Part shown: positions 7,580-18,681 of the stretch, piece by piece | How positions within the stretch are numbered: position 1 is the stretch's first letter | Layout of the letters: every line of letters starts with the position of its first letter | Assembly: GCA_963765135.1 (NCBI GenBank) | Contig: CAVXUX010000003.1 | Coordinates: 372,001-436,000, forward strand | Length of the DNA stretch: 64,000 bases | From: JACVRW01 sp963765135 | GTDB lineage: Bacteria > Actinomycetota > Thermoleophilia > Solirubrobacterales > Thermoleophilaceae | Direction of reading: 5' to 3' | Notes under the pieces: generated by a model | Seen by the model: only the letters and a program-made list of their open reading frames with translations | Databases searched by the model: none | What the model was told of the DNA's origin: nothing | Made by a program: the position numbers and the translations under genes

Positions 7580-9039
7580 GTCACGCGCAGGTAGGGGCGC
7601 AGCCCGGCGGGGCCGCCCTCGCGGCCGAAGCCGCTCTCCTTGTAGCCGCCGAACGCGGCGGTCGGGTCGAAGTGGTTGTACGTGTTCTGCCACACGACGC
7701 CGGCCTGCAGCGCGCTCGCGACCTCGAACGCCTTGGCCCCCTTGTCGGTCCAGATGCCGGCGGCCAGCCCGTAGGTCGAGTTGTTCGCCTTCTCGATCGC
7801 CTCGGCCTGGGTGCGGAAGGTGAGCACCGACACCACCGGCCCGAAGATCTCCTCTACCGCGATCCGGTGCGCGGGCGCGACCTCGGTGAAGACCGTCGGC
7901 GCGAACCACCAGCCGCGCTCGGGCAGCTCGCAGGCGATCGAGCGCCGCACGGCGCCCTCCTCCTCGCCGGCGGAGACGAGCGACTGGATGCGCTCGAGCT
8001 GCTCGCGCGAGTTGATCGCGCCCACGTCGGTGTTCTTGTCGAGCGGGTCGCCCACGCGCAGGCGCCCCATCCGCTCCCACAGCTTCCCGATCACGGTGTC
8101 GGCCACGCTCTCCTGGATCAGCAGCCGCGAACCGGCGCAGCACACGTGGCCCTGGTTGAAGAAGATCCCGTTGACGATGCCCTCGACCGCCTGGTCGAGC
8201 GCCGCGTCCTCGAAGACGATGTTGGCCGACTTGCCGCCCAGCTCGAGCGTCAGCGAGACCGGGCGGCCCGCCAGCGCGGCCTGGATGTCCTTGCCGACGC
8301 CCGTCGAGCCGGTGAACGCGACCTTGTCGATGTCGGGCTCGCGCACCAGCGCCGCGCCGGCGGCGCCGTCGCCGGGGACGATCGACACGACGCCGGGCGG
8401 CAGCTCGGCCTCCTGGAAGATCTCGGCGAGCAGCAGGGCGGTCAGCGGCGTGGTCTCGGCCGGCTTGAGCACCGAGGTGTTGCCGCACGCGAGCGCCGGC
8501 GCGAGCTTCCAGGCTGCCATCAGCAGCGGGAAGTTCCAGGGCACGATCTGGGCCGCGACGCCAACCGGGGCGACGGCGCGGCCGCCGACCCCATAGGAGA
8601 GCTTGTCCGCCCAGCCGGCGTAGTAGAAGAAGTGCGCCGCGGCGAGCGGCACGTCCACGTCGCGCGACTCGCGCACCGGCTTGCCGCCGTCCATCGACTC
8701 GACGATCGCGAGCTCGCGGGCGCGCTCCTGGATCAGCCGCGCGATCCGGAACAGGTACTTGCTGCGCTCGAGCCCCGACAGCGCCGCCCAGCCCGGCTGG
8801 GCCCGTCGCGCCGACTCGACCGCGCGGCGCAGGTCGCCCGGGCCGGCGAAGGCCACCTCGGCCACAGGCTCCTCGGTGGCCGGGTTGAGCGTCGGCACGC
8901 GCGTGCCGTCGAGCGGGTCCCGGAAGTCGCCGTCGACGAACAGGCCGTAGCTGTCGCGCAGGCGCACGTGGTCGGGCGACTCGGGCGCGGGCGCGTAGTC
9001 CCAGACGATGCGCGAACGGATTTCAGCGGGCGTGGTCAT
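7576..9039 (-). CDS. Aldehyde dehydrogenase family protein
   Basis: A full-length 487-residue NAD(P)-dependent aldehyde dehydrogenase. Visible family motifs are PWNFPLLMAAWKLAPALACGN (about 170-190), FTGSTGVGK, the general-base motif LTLELGGKS near 263-271 and the nucleophile motif FFNQGHVCCAGSRL with cysteines near 298-299. EEIFGPVVSVLTF and NNSTYGLAAGIWT follow. It starts at ATG 9039, overlapping the deoC stop by 4 bp. Since deoC yields acetaldehyde and glyceraldehyde-3-phosphate, oxidation of acetaldehyde to acetate or acetyl-CoA is a likely role. The truncated paralogue follows immediately. Confidence 0.95.
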   Translation of the reverse strand: MTTPAEIRSRIVWDYAPAPESPDHVRLRDSYGLFVDGDFRDPLDGTRVPTLNPATEEPVAEVAFAGPGDLRRAVESARRAQPGWAALSGLERSKYLFRIARLIQERARELAIVESMDGGKPVRESRDVDVPLAAAHFFYYAGWADKLSYGVGGRAVAPVGVAAQIVPWNFPLLMAAWKLAPALACGNTSVLKPAETTPLTALLLAEIFQEAELPPGVVSIVPGDGAAGAALVREPDIDKVAFTGSTGVGKDIQAALAGRPVSLTLELGGKSANIVFEDAALDQAVEGIVNGIFFNQGHVCCAGSRLLIQESVADTVIGKLWERMGRLRVGDPLDKNTDVGAINSREQLERIQSLVSAGEEEGAVRRSIACELPERGWWFAPTVFTEVAPAHRIAVEEIFGPVVSVLTFRTQAEAIEKANNSTYGLAAGIWTDKGAKAFEVASALQAGVVWQNTYNHFDPTAAFGGYKESGFGREGGPAGLRPYLRVT

Positions 9040-9924
9040 TCTCTCGAGAAGTCCTCGGGCCGCGAGTAGCGCCCGGTCTGGGTCTTCTGATACTGCATGA
9101 GCAGGTCGTTGAGCAGCGACGAGGCGCCGATGCGGAAGCGGTCGGGCGTCAGCCACTCGTCCCCGAGTGTCTCCTTCACGAGCACCAGCCGGTGCAGCGC
9201 GGCCTTGCTGGTCGAGACGCCGCCGGCCGCCTTCATGCCGACAGCCCGCCCGCTGCGCTCGGCGTAGTCGCGGATCGCCTCGAGCATGACGAGGACGACA
9301 CCCGGGCGTGGCGCCGCTGGCGGCTTTGCCGGTGGAGGTCTTGACGAAGTCCGCGCCGGCCTCCATCGAGATCATCGACGCGTGGCGCACGTGGTCGTAG
9401 GAGCCCAGCTCGGCGGTCTCGATGATCACCTTCAGGTGGGCGTCGCCGCAGGCCTCCTTGACGCGCACGATCTCCTCCATCACGCGGTGGTCCTCGCCCG
9501 CGAGGAAGGCCTCACGAGAGATCACCATGTCGATCTCGTCGGCGCCGGCGGCCACGGCGTCCTCGGTGTCGCGCAGCTTGACCTCGAGCGAGGCCTGCCC
9601 GGACGGGAAAGCGGTGGCGACCGAGGCGGCCTTCACGCCGGTGCCGGCCAGCGCGTCGCGCGCCACGCCCACGAGCGACGGGTACACGCAGACGGCCGCG
9701 CAGGACGGCACCTCGGGCATGGTCGGCGCCGGGCAGACGGCCTTGGCGCACAGGTGGCGCACCTTGCCGACGGTGTCGGCGCCCTCGAGCGTGGTCAGGT
9801 CGACCATCGACACGGCGAGCCGGATGCCCTGCTGCTTGGCGGTGGTCTTGATCGAGCGCTTGCCAAGCACCGCGGCGCGCTCCTCGATGCCCACCCGGTC
9901 GACGTGTGGGAGCCGGCGGATCAC
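9036..9924 (-). CDS. deoC: Deoxyribose-phosphate aldolase (one frameshift)
   Basis: Class I aldolase cleaving 2-deoxyribose-5-phosphate to acetaldehyde and glyceraldehyde-3-phosphate. The Schiff-base lysine motif GADFVKTSTGKAASGATPG lies near residue 195 and a second lysine motif VGMKAAGG follows. The N-terminal block CVYPSLVGVARDAL is also typical. Translation needs one base to be skipped: after ...SGATPG (codon 9301-9303 on the plus strand) an extra base at 9300 moves the frame, then VVLVMLEAIRDYAERSG continues. With that base removed the gene encodes 295 residues. The start is GTG at 9924; an overlapping ATG at 9926 is immediately followed by TGA. It is divergent from deoB and heads the aldehyde dehydrogenase operon. 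Confidence 0.92.
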
Positions 9925-9997
9925 ATCCCCAGTATGGCGAGCGCGCGGCGCGCGCGAGCGTTCGCGTTTATTGCGCGCCCGACATAATCGGCTCGCA

Positions 9998-11151
9998 ATG
10001 CGTCGTGCGGCCGTGATCGTTCTCGATGCCTGCGGCGTCGGGGCGCTGCCGGACGCCGACGAGTACGAGGGCGACGCGGGCTCGAACACGCTCGGTCACC
10101 TGGCCGAGCGGGTGGGGGGCCTCGAGCTGCCAACGCTGCAGCGCCTCGGGCTCGGCTCGATCCTGCCGCTGCGCGGGGTGCCGCCGGCAGCGGAGCCGGT
10201 TCTGCACGGCCGCCTGGCGCCGCTGGGGCCGGGCAAGGAGTCGACCACGGGGCACTGGGAGCTGATGGGCGCGGTGCCGTCGCACGCGCTGCCGACCTAT
10301 CCGGACGGGTTCCCGCCCGAGGTGATCGACGTGCTCGAGCGTGCCACCAACCACCGCTTCTGCTGCAACAGGCCGTTCAGCGGAACCGAGGTGCTGGACG
10401 CGTTCGGCGAGCGCCACCTCGAGACGGGCGAACTGATCCTCTACACGTCCGCCGACTCCGTCCTGCAGATCGCCGCCCACGTGGACGTGCTGGACGAGCC
10501 GGGCTTGTACGCGGTGTGCGAGGCGGCGCGCGAGGTGATGGACGGCGACCACCGAGTCGGGCGGGTGATCGCGCGGCCCTTCGAGGGTGCGCCGGGCGCG
10601 TTCGTGCGCCGCGAGGGGCGGCGCGACTACGCGGCGCCGCCGCCCGGGCGGACCTACCTCGAGGAGCTCCAGGACGCCGGCGTGACCGGTGCACGCGGTC
10701 GGCAAGATCCGCGACCTGTTCGCGGGGGTGGGCATCGACGTCAAGCACGAGGCGACCAACAACACGAAGGGAATCGAGGTCACCACGCGGCTGCTGCGAC
10801 GAGCTGGAGGGAGGGCTGATCTTCGTGAACCTGGTCGACACCGACCAGGTCTACGGGCACCGCAAGGACGTGGAGGGGTTCCACGCGGCGCTGCGGGAGA
10901 TCGACGCGGCCCTGTCGGGCTGGCTCGACCAGCTCGGCCCGGACGACCTGCTCGTCCTGACCGCCGACCACGGCGTGGACCCCGACGCGCCCCACACCGA
11001 CCACACGCGCGAATACGCGCCGCTGCTGGCGGTCTTCGAAGGGCACGGCGGCCGGCGCCACGACGGCCCGCTGGCCGACGTGGGGGCGAGCACGCTGACC
11101 TGGCTGACCGGGCGCGACGCGCCCGACCTGCCCGGCGAGCCGTTCGTGTGA
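9998..11151 (+). CDS. deoB: Phosphopentomutase (two frameshifts)
   Basis: Interconverts (deoxy)ribose-1-phosphate and (deoxy)ribose-5-phosphate, linking nucleoside phosphorolysis to deoC. Alkaline-phosphatase-superfamily metal-site motifs are visible: VIVLDACGVGALPDA at the N-terminus, GKESTTGHWELMG near 81-93, YTSADSVLQIAAH, and LLVLTADHGVDPDAPHTDHTREY near 320. Two single extra bases break the frame: about 10688, between GVT and VHAVGKIRDLFAG, and 10797, between TTRLL and DELEGGLIFVNLVDTD. Removing both gives 383 residues, a normal family length. The start is ATG 9998, 73 bp from the divergent deoC start. A CATAAT hexamer at 9982-9987 is a possible -10 close to the start. Confidence 0.92.
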
Positions 11152-11735
11152 TGCAACGCGTCTGTGTCTTCTGCGGCTCCAGCCCCGGCGCTCGTCCGGC
11201 CTATGCCGAGGCGACCGCGGAAGTGGCGCGGCTGCTGGCCGGCGAGGGGATCGGCATCGTCTACGGGGGCGGGCACGTGGGGCTGATGGGGGTGCTGGCC
11301 GATACGGCAATGGCCGCGGGCGGTGAGGTCATCGGCGTGATGCCGCAGGCGCTGGTCGACAGGGAGATCGGCCACACCGGGATCTCCGAGCTGCGGGTGG
11401 TCGGCTCGATGCACGAGCGCAAGGCGGTGATGGAGGACCTGTCCGACGCGTTCATCGCCCTGCCCGGCGGCGCGGGCACCCTGGAGGAGCTGTTCGAGGT
11501 CTACACGTGGGCGCAGCTCGGCCTGCACGACAAGCCCTGCGGGCTGCTCGACGTCGAGGACTACTTCTCCGGCCTCGTCGGCTTCCTCGACCACGCCGTC
11601 GACGAGCGCTTCCTGCGCGAGGAGCACCGCGCCATGCTGATCGTCGAGCGCGAGCCGCGCGCGCTGATCGAGCGCCTGGCCCAGTTCGAGCCGCGAGCGG
11701 TGACGCCCAAGTGGATCGACCGCGAGGAGCGGTAG
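11151..11735 (+). CDS. LOG-family (TIGR00730) nucleotide 5'-monophosphate phosphoribohydrolase-like protein
   Basis: A 194-residue Rossmann-fold protein of the LOG/lysine-decarboxylase-like family. It carries the defining PGGxGTxxE motif (FIALPGGAGTLEELFEVYTW, about 101-120) and the partner arginine segment SMHERKAVM. N-terminal VCVFCGSSPGARPAY is the nucleotide-binding loop. Family members hydrolyse nucleoside 5'-monophosphates (cytokinin ribotides in plants) to base and ribose-5-phosphate. Its start ATG shares one base with the deoB stop (TGATG), placing it in the nucleoside salvage operon, where base release from nucleotides would fit. Confidence 0.9.
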   Translation: MQRVCVFCGSSPGARPAYAEATAEVARLLAGEGIGIVYGGGHVGLMGVLADTAMAAGGEVIGVMPQALVDREIGHTGISELRVVGSMHERKAVMEDLSDAFIALPGGAGTLEELFEVYTWAQLGLHDKPCGLLDVEDYFSGLVGFLDHAVDERFLREEHRAMLIVEREPRALIERLAQFEPRAVTPKWIDREER

Positions 11736-11769
11736 CGTCGCCTCGGGTGCGGTCTAGACTCGCGATCCC

Positions 11770-12306
11770 GTGACGAACTCCCGCGTAGGCGACATCCTGG
11801 TCCAGCCCGACGAGCTGGCGCATCGCGTGCGCGAGCTCGCCGCGGAGATCTCGCGGGACTACGAGGGCCGCGACCTCCTGCTGATCGGCGTGCTCAAGGG
11901 CGCCGTCTTCTTCCTGTCGGACCTGATGCGCCACCTCGAGGTGGAGTGCGAGGTCGACTTCATGGCCGTCTCCTCGTACGGGTCCTCGACCGACTCGTCG
12001 GGCATCGTGCGCATCCTCAAGGACCTCGATGCGCCGATCGAGGGCCGCGACGTCCTGATCGTCGAGGACATCGTCGACTCCGGCCTCACGCTGTCCTACC
12101 TGTTCCGGATGCTGACGGGGCGCAACCCGGCGACGCTCGAGGTCTGCGCGCTGCTCACCAAGCCCGAGCGGCGCGAGGTGGACCTGCCGATCCGCTACGT
12201 CGGCTTCGAGATCCCCAACCGCTTCGCGATCGGCTACGGCCTCGACCACGCCGAGCGCTTCCGCAACCTCCCGTACGTGGCCGTGCTCGAGGGAGAAAAC
12301 GGCTAA
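11770..12306 (+). CDS. hpt: Hypoxanthine phosphoribosyltransferase
   Basis: A 178-residue purine salvage enzyme transferring phosphoribose from PRPP to hypoxanthine or guanine. The PRPP-binding motif VLIVEDIVDSGLTLSYL lies at about 97-113. The family segment LLIGVLKGAVFFLSDL is near 37-52, and VGFEIPNRFAIGYGLDHAERFRNLPYV forms the C-terminal purine site. It starts at GTG 11770. In many actinobacteria hpt is directly upstream of ftsH, as here, where 93 bp separate the two. It also extends the nucleoside-salvage theme of the preceding genes. Confidence 0.95.
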   Translation: MTNSRVGDILVQPDELAHRVRELAAEISRDYEGRDLLLIGVLKGAVFFLSDLMRHLEVECEVDFMAVSSYGSSTDSSGIVRILKDLDAPIEGRDVLIVEDIVDSGLTLSYLFRMLTGRNPATLEVCALLTKPERREVDLPIRYVGFEIPNRFAIGYGLDHAERFRNLPYVAVLEGENG

Positions 12307-12399
12307 GGAGAGCGCTACACCGCTGCTACGCTGTGGTTTCACCCACGTGCGCGTTTTGAGACGAAACGTCGCCCAACGCGTACCTGGTCCGAGGGCACC

Positions 12400-14376
<1,977 letters not shown>

Positions 14377-14522
14377 CTGCTCTCTTCGCGGTTGGCCCCG
14401 GCCGCGTGGCGGCCGGCGACGGCCGTCGGTGGTGCGCGGGTCATCGCCTGTGTCCGTTCTCACACCCGCGCCCAGCGTGGCGTGGGAGCCTGCGCGGCGG
14501 ACCCAGAAGGAGGACGCGAGAC

Positions 14523-14927
14523 ATGGAAGCTCATACCGTCCACGGCGGACTTTCGGCCGATCTTCAGCCGCGCGCGAAGGATGGCGGCGTTGCCGCCGGC
14601 ATGGCTGCGGTCATTCGTGAGATCGGCGCTCTGCTGGCCAGCTCCGGTGGCCTGGTGGTGGTCGTCGTCGGCGTGATCGCCGTCATGACGATTACTACCG
14701 CCTCGGTCGCGAGCGTTCCGGGCGAGCAGGCCGCCACCGTTGCCGCCGGTGCCTTCACCGTGCTCGGCACGATCATCGGCGCTTACTTCGGGGTTCGCGT
14801 CGGCGCTCACGGCAAGCAGGAGGCCGAGGCCGCCAGGGCGGCCTCCGAGGCGAAGGTAGCCCGGCTCGCGCTTCACGTGGACAAGGAAGACGCCGGGCGC
14901 GTGCTCGGCGAGCTCGACGGGCTCTAG
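14523..14927 (+). CDS. Small membrane protein with two TM helices, 134 aa
   Basis: I do not recognise a family. ATG 14523 is chosen because AAGGAGG (14507-14513) lies 9 bp upstream; the same frame is open further upstream without another good start. Residues 1-35 are polar, two hydrophobic helices follow at about 40-58 (SSGGLVVVVVGVIAVMTIT) and 70-90 (AATVAAGAFTVLGTIIGAYF), and the tail is alanine- and charge-rich (KQEAEAARAASEAKVARLAL), likely helical. The arrangement is a hairpin membrane protein with a cytosolic coiled tail. It lies alone between ftsH and a convergent hydrolase gene, overlapping that gene's end by 4 bp. Confidence 0.75.
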   Translation: MEAHTVHGGLSADLQPRAKDGGVAAGMAAVIREIGALLASSGGLVVVVVGVIAVMTITTASVASVPGEQAATVAAGAFTVLGTIIGAYFGVRVGAHGKQEAEAARAASEAKVARLALHVDKEDAGRVLGELDGL

Positions 14928-15773
14928 GCCTCCGCCACCTGCGCCACGATCGGCGCCATCGCGTCGGGGTCCTCCAGCTGCGGGTAGTGCCCGAGCTCGG
15001 GGAACCGCGTGACCGGCACGCTCGGGCGCAGTGCCTGAACGGCCTCGAGCACCGGCGCGCAGATCGGATCCTGCATCGCCCAGGCCAGCTCCAGCTGTCC
15101 CTCCCAGTCGCACAGCGCCCCGTGCCAGCGCGGTGCGTAGGTCACGCGCTCGTGCAGGTAGTAGGTGAGCCGGTGGAGAATGCGGTGGCCGTCGTCATGG
15201 GCGAGCAGGGCCCACTGGTCGGCCGCCTCGTCGCGAGTGAGCGGATGGGCCGCGGAGAAGATCCGCCCGAACTGGAGCCGGAAACCGCGCTCGGTGCTGA
15301 GCCTCGCCGCAAGGCCTCCGAAGCGGCTGCGCAGCACCTTCTGGGACGGCGTCAGGCTGGCCGCCTCGAGCACCATGCTCCCGTTGAGCAGCAGCACCGA
15401 GGCCAGCCGGAACGGCAGCCGGCCCTCCAGGTCGCGGGCGAGCAGCTCCGTGGCCACCGACGTGCCCATGTCGTGTGCCACGAGGACGACGTCCTCGACG
15501 TCGAGCGAGCCGCACCACGCCCTCGACCAGGTCCGCCTGCTCGAGCAGCGAGTAGACGTGGTCGCGCGGCTTCTCGGACAGCCCGAAGCCCAGGAAGTCG
15601 AAGCAGGCGGTCCGCTGCGCGTGGAGCCGGTCGAGCACCAGGCGCCAGTCGTACGAGCTGGACGGGTAGCCGTGCAGGAACAGCAGCTGCGGGCCGCGGC
15701 CCGACTTGGTGCGCAGGAAGATCCGGCGCCCGTTCACCTGGACGAGGTCCCCGCCGGTGCTCCATGCATGCAC
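14924..15773 (-). CDS. Alpha/beta-fold hydrolase (one frameshift)
   Basis: An alpha/beta hydrolase of the epoxide-hydrolase/haloalkane-dehalogenase type, 282 residues once one extra base at 15506 is removed. The oxyanion segment LLFLHGYPSSSYDWR (HGxP) is near residue 32 and DFLGFGLSEKP near 60. The nucleophile elbow DVVLVAHDMGTSVA (D in the HDMG position) is near 95, directly after the frame change, and the histidine region FPELGHYPQLEDPDA is near the C-terminus. I chose GTG 15773; an upstream TTG at 15800 would place the start inside the operator. The TetR gene lies just upstream on the same strand, so this hydrolase is its probable target. Confidence 0.87.
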
Positions 15774-15784
15774 ACGAGGTGTTA

Positions 15785-15822
15785 TTGACGCCGTGATCAA
15801 CAGTTGTTATACACGGCGTCAA
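15785..15822. promoter_or_regulatory. Probable TetR operator (38-bp inverted repeat)
   Basis: The arms TTGACGCCGTG (15785-15795) and CACGGCGTCAA (15812-15822) are perfect 11-bp inverted repeats. They surround a 16-bp centre that itself contains the quasi-palindrome AACAGTTGTT. The site lies between the TetR stop codon (15832) and the hydrolase start (15773) on the minus strand. It is where a repressor would block transcription of the hydrolase. Assignment to the adjacent TetR protein is inference from position and symmetry. Confidence 0.7.
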
Positions 15823-15831
15823 CAACATGAG

Positions 15832-16479
15832 TCAAGCCTTCCGCGAAGTCCGCTTGTCAGCGGCCATCACAGCCGGTAGCGCATCTCGCATCAGGGCGAG
15901 CATCGTCTGCGTCAGCAGCGCCTCGACCTGGGCCCGCGAGGCGCGTCGGCGGAACAGCCACTCGCGGCTGGCGGCCTCGACCAGCCCGAGGAAGGACCGG
16001 ATCACGAGCCGCACCTCCGGCGGAGCGTCGGAGCCGCCGAAGTGATTGGCGACCACCTGGTCGACGGCCGCCTCGCGTGCGGAGTCCGCCAGCGCCGCGA
16101 CCTCGGGGTCGCGGCGAGCGAGGTCCGCGCTCGGCGCGATCGCGAGCAGCAGTCCGCGGTTGGCCGAGAAGTACTCGAGCACGGCGTTCGCGTTGCGCTG
16201 GACCATCTCCTCGACCGAGGCGGCCTGGTCGGGCCCGACCAGGTCCGGCGCCTCGGCCAGCAGCGCGCGCACGACCTCCATGTAGAGGTCGCGCTTGGAG
16301 CCGAAGTAGTGGTGCACCAGCCCGCGCGTGACCTCGGCGGCGTCGGCCACGTCGCTCATCGAGACCACGTCGTAGCCGCGCTCCTCGAACAACCCCTGCG
16401 CCGCGGCCAGGATCTGCTCGCGCCGGACCTCCGGTCCCAGGCGCGTCCAGCGTCTTCCTACCGCCTCCTTGTTCGACAT
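15832..16479 (-). CDS. TetR/AcrR-family transcriptional regulator
   Basis: A 215-residue regulator with an N-terminal helix-turn-helix: REQILAAAQGLFEERGYDVVSMSDVADAAEVTRGLVHHYFGSKRDLY at about residues 19-65, with the invariant YxxFxSKxxL element. The C-terminal ligand domain is helical and not diagnostic. ATG 16479 is chosen. The leader holds a direct repeat TGGCAC-AAT-TGGCAC containing CAATTG, which could be a promoter or autoregulatory site. The gene is divergent from 16509 and upstream of the hydrolase; the 38-bp palindrome between the two minus-strand genes is its likely operator. Confidence 0.9.
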   Translation of the reverse strand: MSNKEAVGRRWTRLGPEVRREQILAAAQGLFEERGYDVVSMSDVADAAEVTRGLVHHYFGSKRDLYMEVVRALLAEAPDLVGPDQAASVEEMVQRNANAVLEYFSANRGLLLAIAPSADLARRDPEVAALADSAREAAVDQVVANHFGGSDAPPEVRLVIRSFLGLVEAASREWLFRRRASRAQVEALLTQTMLALMRDALPAVMAADKRTSRKA

Positions 16480-16508
16480 GGTGCCAATTGTGCCAGGGGG
16501 CGCAGCTC

Positions 16509-17856
16509 GTGAGCCTCTGGCCCAGCCCGTGGCCCGCCGAGGACGGCGGACCGACCCGTGGACAGACCCCGCGTGGCATCCCCGGCCTCGGTCTGCGCGG
16601 CGGGGAGCGCCTGGAGGTGACGAGCCGCGACGCGCTGGCGTCCACGATGCTCGTCCTGCGGGAGCCGGGCGAACTGTTCCTACTGCGACACACGCTGGGA
16701 CCGCGCGGCCCCGACAGCCCGGTCGACGTCTGGGTGGAGCGGATCGATCCGGTGACCCTGGCGACGCTGGACGCCTCCACACGCCTGGCCGCCGGGCCCT
16801 TCTGGCCGGGCGGTCTGGTGGCGCACGCGAACGGCTCGCTCTACGTGACGGCCGGCCGCTGGTGCCACCGGCTCTCGAGCGACCTGCGCGTGCTGCGCTC
16901 GCGCAAGCTGCCCCGCCCGCGCCCGTACAACTCGCTGGTCGTGCTCGCCTGCGGCGCGCTGGTGATGAAGGACCTCGATCGCACGTCGGCCAACTGCACC
17001 ACGCTCACCGTGCTCGATCCCGAGACGCTCGAGCCGCTGGCTCCGCCGCTGGACGCGCCCGAGGCCTCGATCGCCCGCCTGAGCGCCCTCGACGACACCG
17101 TCTACCTGGTCGGCGACCACACGATCTCGCGCTGGGACTGGGAGGCACGACCGTCTGGTGCGCGACGAGGGGTGGGAGCTGCGCTACCGGACGCACCCCG
17201 ACCAGGGCTACGGCTGGGACGCGGTGCTGGCCGGCGGCCACGCGTGGTTCATGGACAACGGCGAGCACGACTACGTCACGACCATGCTCGGCGCCGGCGT
17301 GGCGGAGGGCCCGGTCCACCTGGTGCGCGTGTCGCTGTCCGACGCCGATGACCACGAGCTCGTGCCGGTCTGTGGCGCCCCCCGTGGAGCCGTCACGAAC
17401 CCGCCGCTGTTCGACGCCGAGCGGCGGGTGGCCGTGGCGTACGACTCGGCCAACGGCGTGCTGGCCGCCTTCCAGTTCGACGGCGCCCGCCTCCAGCCGC
17501 TCTGGGAGCGACCGCTCGCCACGGCCGGCCACTTGATGCTGTTCGGCGACACCGGCGAGCTGATCGCCTACGACTTCCGCCCCGCACCGGGGACGCGCTC
17601 ACGGCTGGCGCGCGCCGCTCGCGGGCTGGGGACGCGGCTGGTGCTCAACGAGCGCGTGCGGCGCGCGGCGTCGCGCTCGGCGCGCGAAGACGTGGTCGTG
17701 CTCGATCTCGAGACCGGCACGGAGCGCGGGCGCGCCCCGGTGCCGAGCCTGTTCCAGTCGGTGCTGTTCCCGTGCCCGGGCTGGAGCCGCGACGTCTACT
17801 ACTGCTCGTTCTCGACGATCGCCCGAATCGCCGTGGCACCCGATGCGCCAACTTAG
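16509..17856 (+). CDS. Uncharacterised protein, possibly beta-propeller (one frameshift)
   Basis: I do not recognise the family. After skipping one extra base at 17145 (between HTISRWDWE and HDRLVRDEGWELRYR) the gene encodes 448 residues from GTG 16509. The sequence shows repeated short beta-like units: LFLLRHTLG, GSLYVTAGRWCHRLSSD, NSLVVLACGALVMKDLD, DTVYLVGDHTISRWDWE, HAWFMDNGEHDYVTTM, RVAVAYDSANGVLAAFQFDG, DVVVLDLETGTERGR. These suggest a propeller or WD/PQQ-like fold. No signal peptide is seen. It is divergent from the TetR gene, sharing the short region with the TGGCAC repeats, so TetR could control both sides. Its function is unknown. Confidence 0.7.
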
Positions 17857-17909
17857 CCCGCCCCACTAGGCGCGACTGGGGGGCGGGCGTAGGCTCAGCG
17901 GCACCTCCG

Positions 17910-18671
17910 ATGTCGTTCCGTCTGGGCTTGACAACCATTGTCCTGGGGGTCGCCGTGGCGGCTGCCGGGGCGGCGCCCGCAGCCGCCCAAACCGTGAGCG
18001 CGCTATCCGGCCCCAATCGCTTCTCGCCAGGCGAGCTCACGATCACCCAGGGCCAGCAGGTCACGTTCGCGAACGTCAGCGGCACGCACAACGTGCACTT
18101 CGACGATGGCAGCGTCGACTTCCCCGCCACGGCGAACAGCACCCTCTGGCAGTTCACGCACATGTTCGATGCTGTCGGCGACTTTCGGTACTACTGCGAG
18201 ATCCACGGCGCCGCGAACGGCGTGGGCATGGCCGGCATCGTCCACGTGGTCGCCGGGCCGCCCCAGCCGCCACCCGGCGGCCCGCCCGCGCCGGCCCCGC
18301 CGGGCGGCAACCCGCCGGGTGGCAGCCCGCCCACCGGCCCCGGAAATCCCGCCCCGCCGCTCCCGCTCCTGACCGTCACGCTCAAGGTCAGCGACGCGAC
18401 GCCACTGGCGCGCAAGCGGGTGCGCGTGTTCGGCGTCGTGCGCCCGGCCCGCGACGGCCGCAAGGTCCAGATCCAGAAGCGCCTGCGCAACGGCAGCTTC
18501 AAGACGATCGCCACCACCCGCCTGCGTGACGCCGGCGCCGCCAAGTCGACCTACAGCCTGCTGCTGCGCTTGTCCGCCGACGCGGTGCTGCGCGCCCGCG
18601 TGGCCGGCGACGACGAGGCCGCCACCGGCCTCAGTCACCGCCGCAAGCTGGACGTGCACTCGCCCGCGTAG
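17910..18671 (+). CDS. Secreted cupredoxin-domain protein with proline-rich linker
   Basis: A 253-residue exported protein starting at ATG 17910. The signal peptide has a hydrophobic core (TTIVLGVAVAAAG) and a plausible AxA cleavage site before QTVSAL. A plastocyanin-like domain follows, with copper ligands in the expected order: His in GTHNVHF, Cys and His in FRYYCEIHG, and Met in GVGMAGIVHV. Residues 110-145 form a Pro/Gly linker (GPPQPPPGGPPAP type). The C-terminal domain (LLTVTLKVSDATPLARKRVRVFG) looks like an Ig-like or surface beta-sandwich. An electron-transfer or copper-binding role at the cell surface is inferred. Nothing links it functionally to its neighbours. Confidence 0.85.
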   Translation: MSFRLGLTTIVLGVAVAAAGAAPAAAQTVSALSGPNRFSPGELTITQGQQVTFANVSGTHNVHFDDGSVDFPATANSTLWQFTHMFDAVGDFRYYCEIHGAANGVGMAGIVHVVAGPPQPPPGGPPAPAPPGGNPPGGSPPTGPGNPAPPLPLLTVTLKVSDATPLARKRVRVFGVVRPARDGRKVQIQKRLRNGSFKTIATTRLRDAGAAKSTYSLLLRLSADAVLRARVAGDDEAATGLSHRRKLDVHSPA

Positions 18672-18681
18672 CCTCCCGCGG

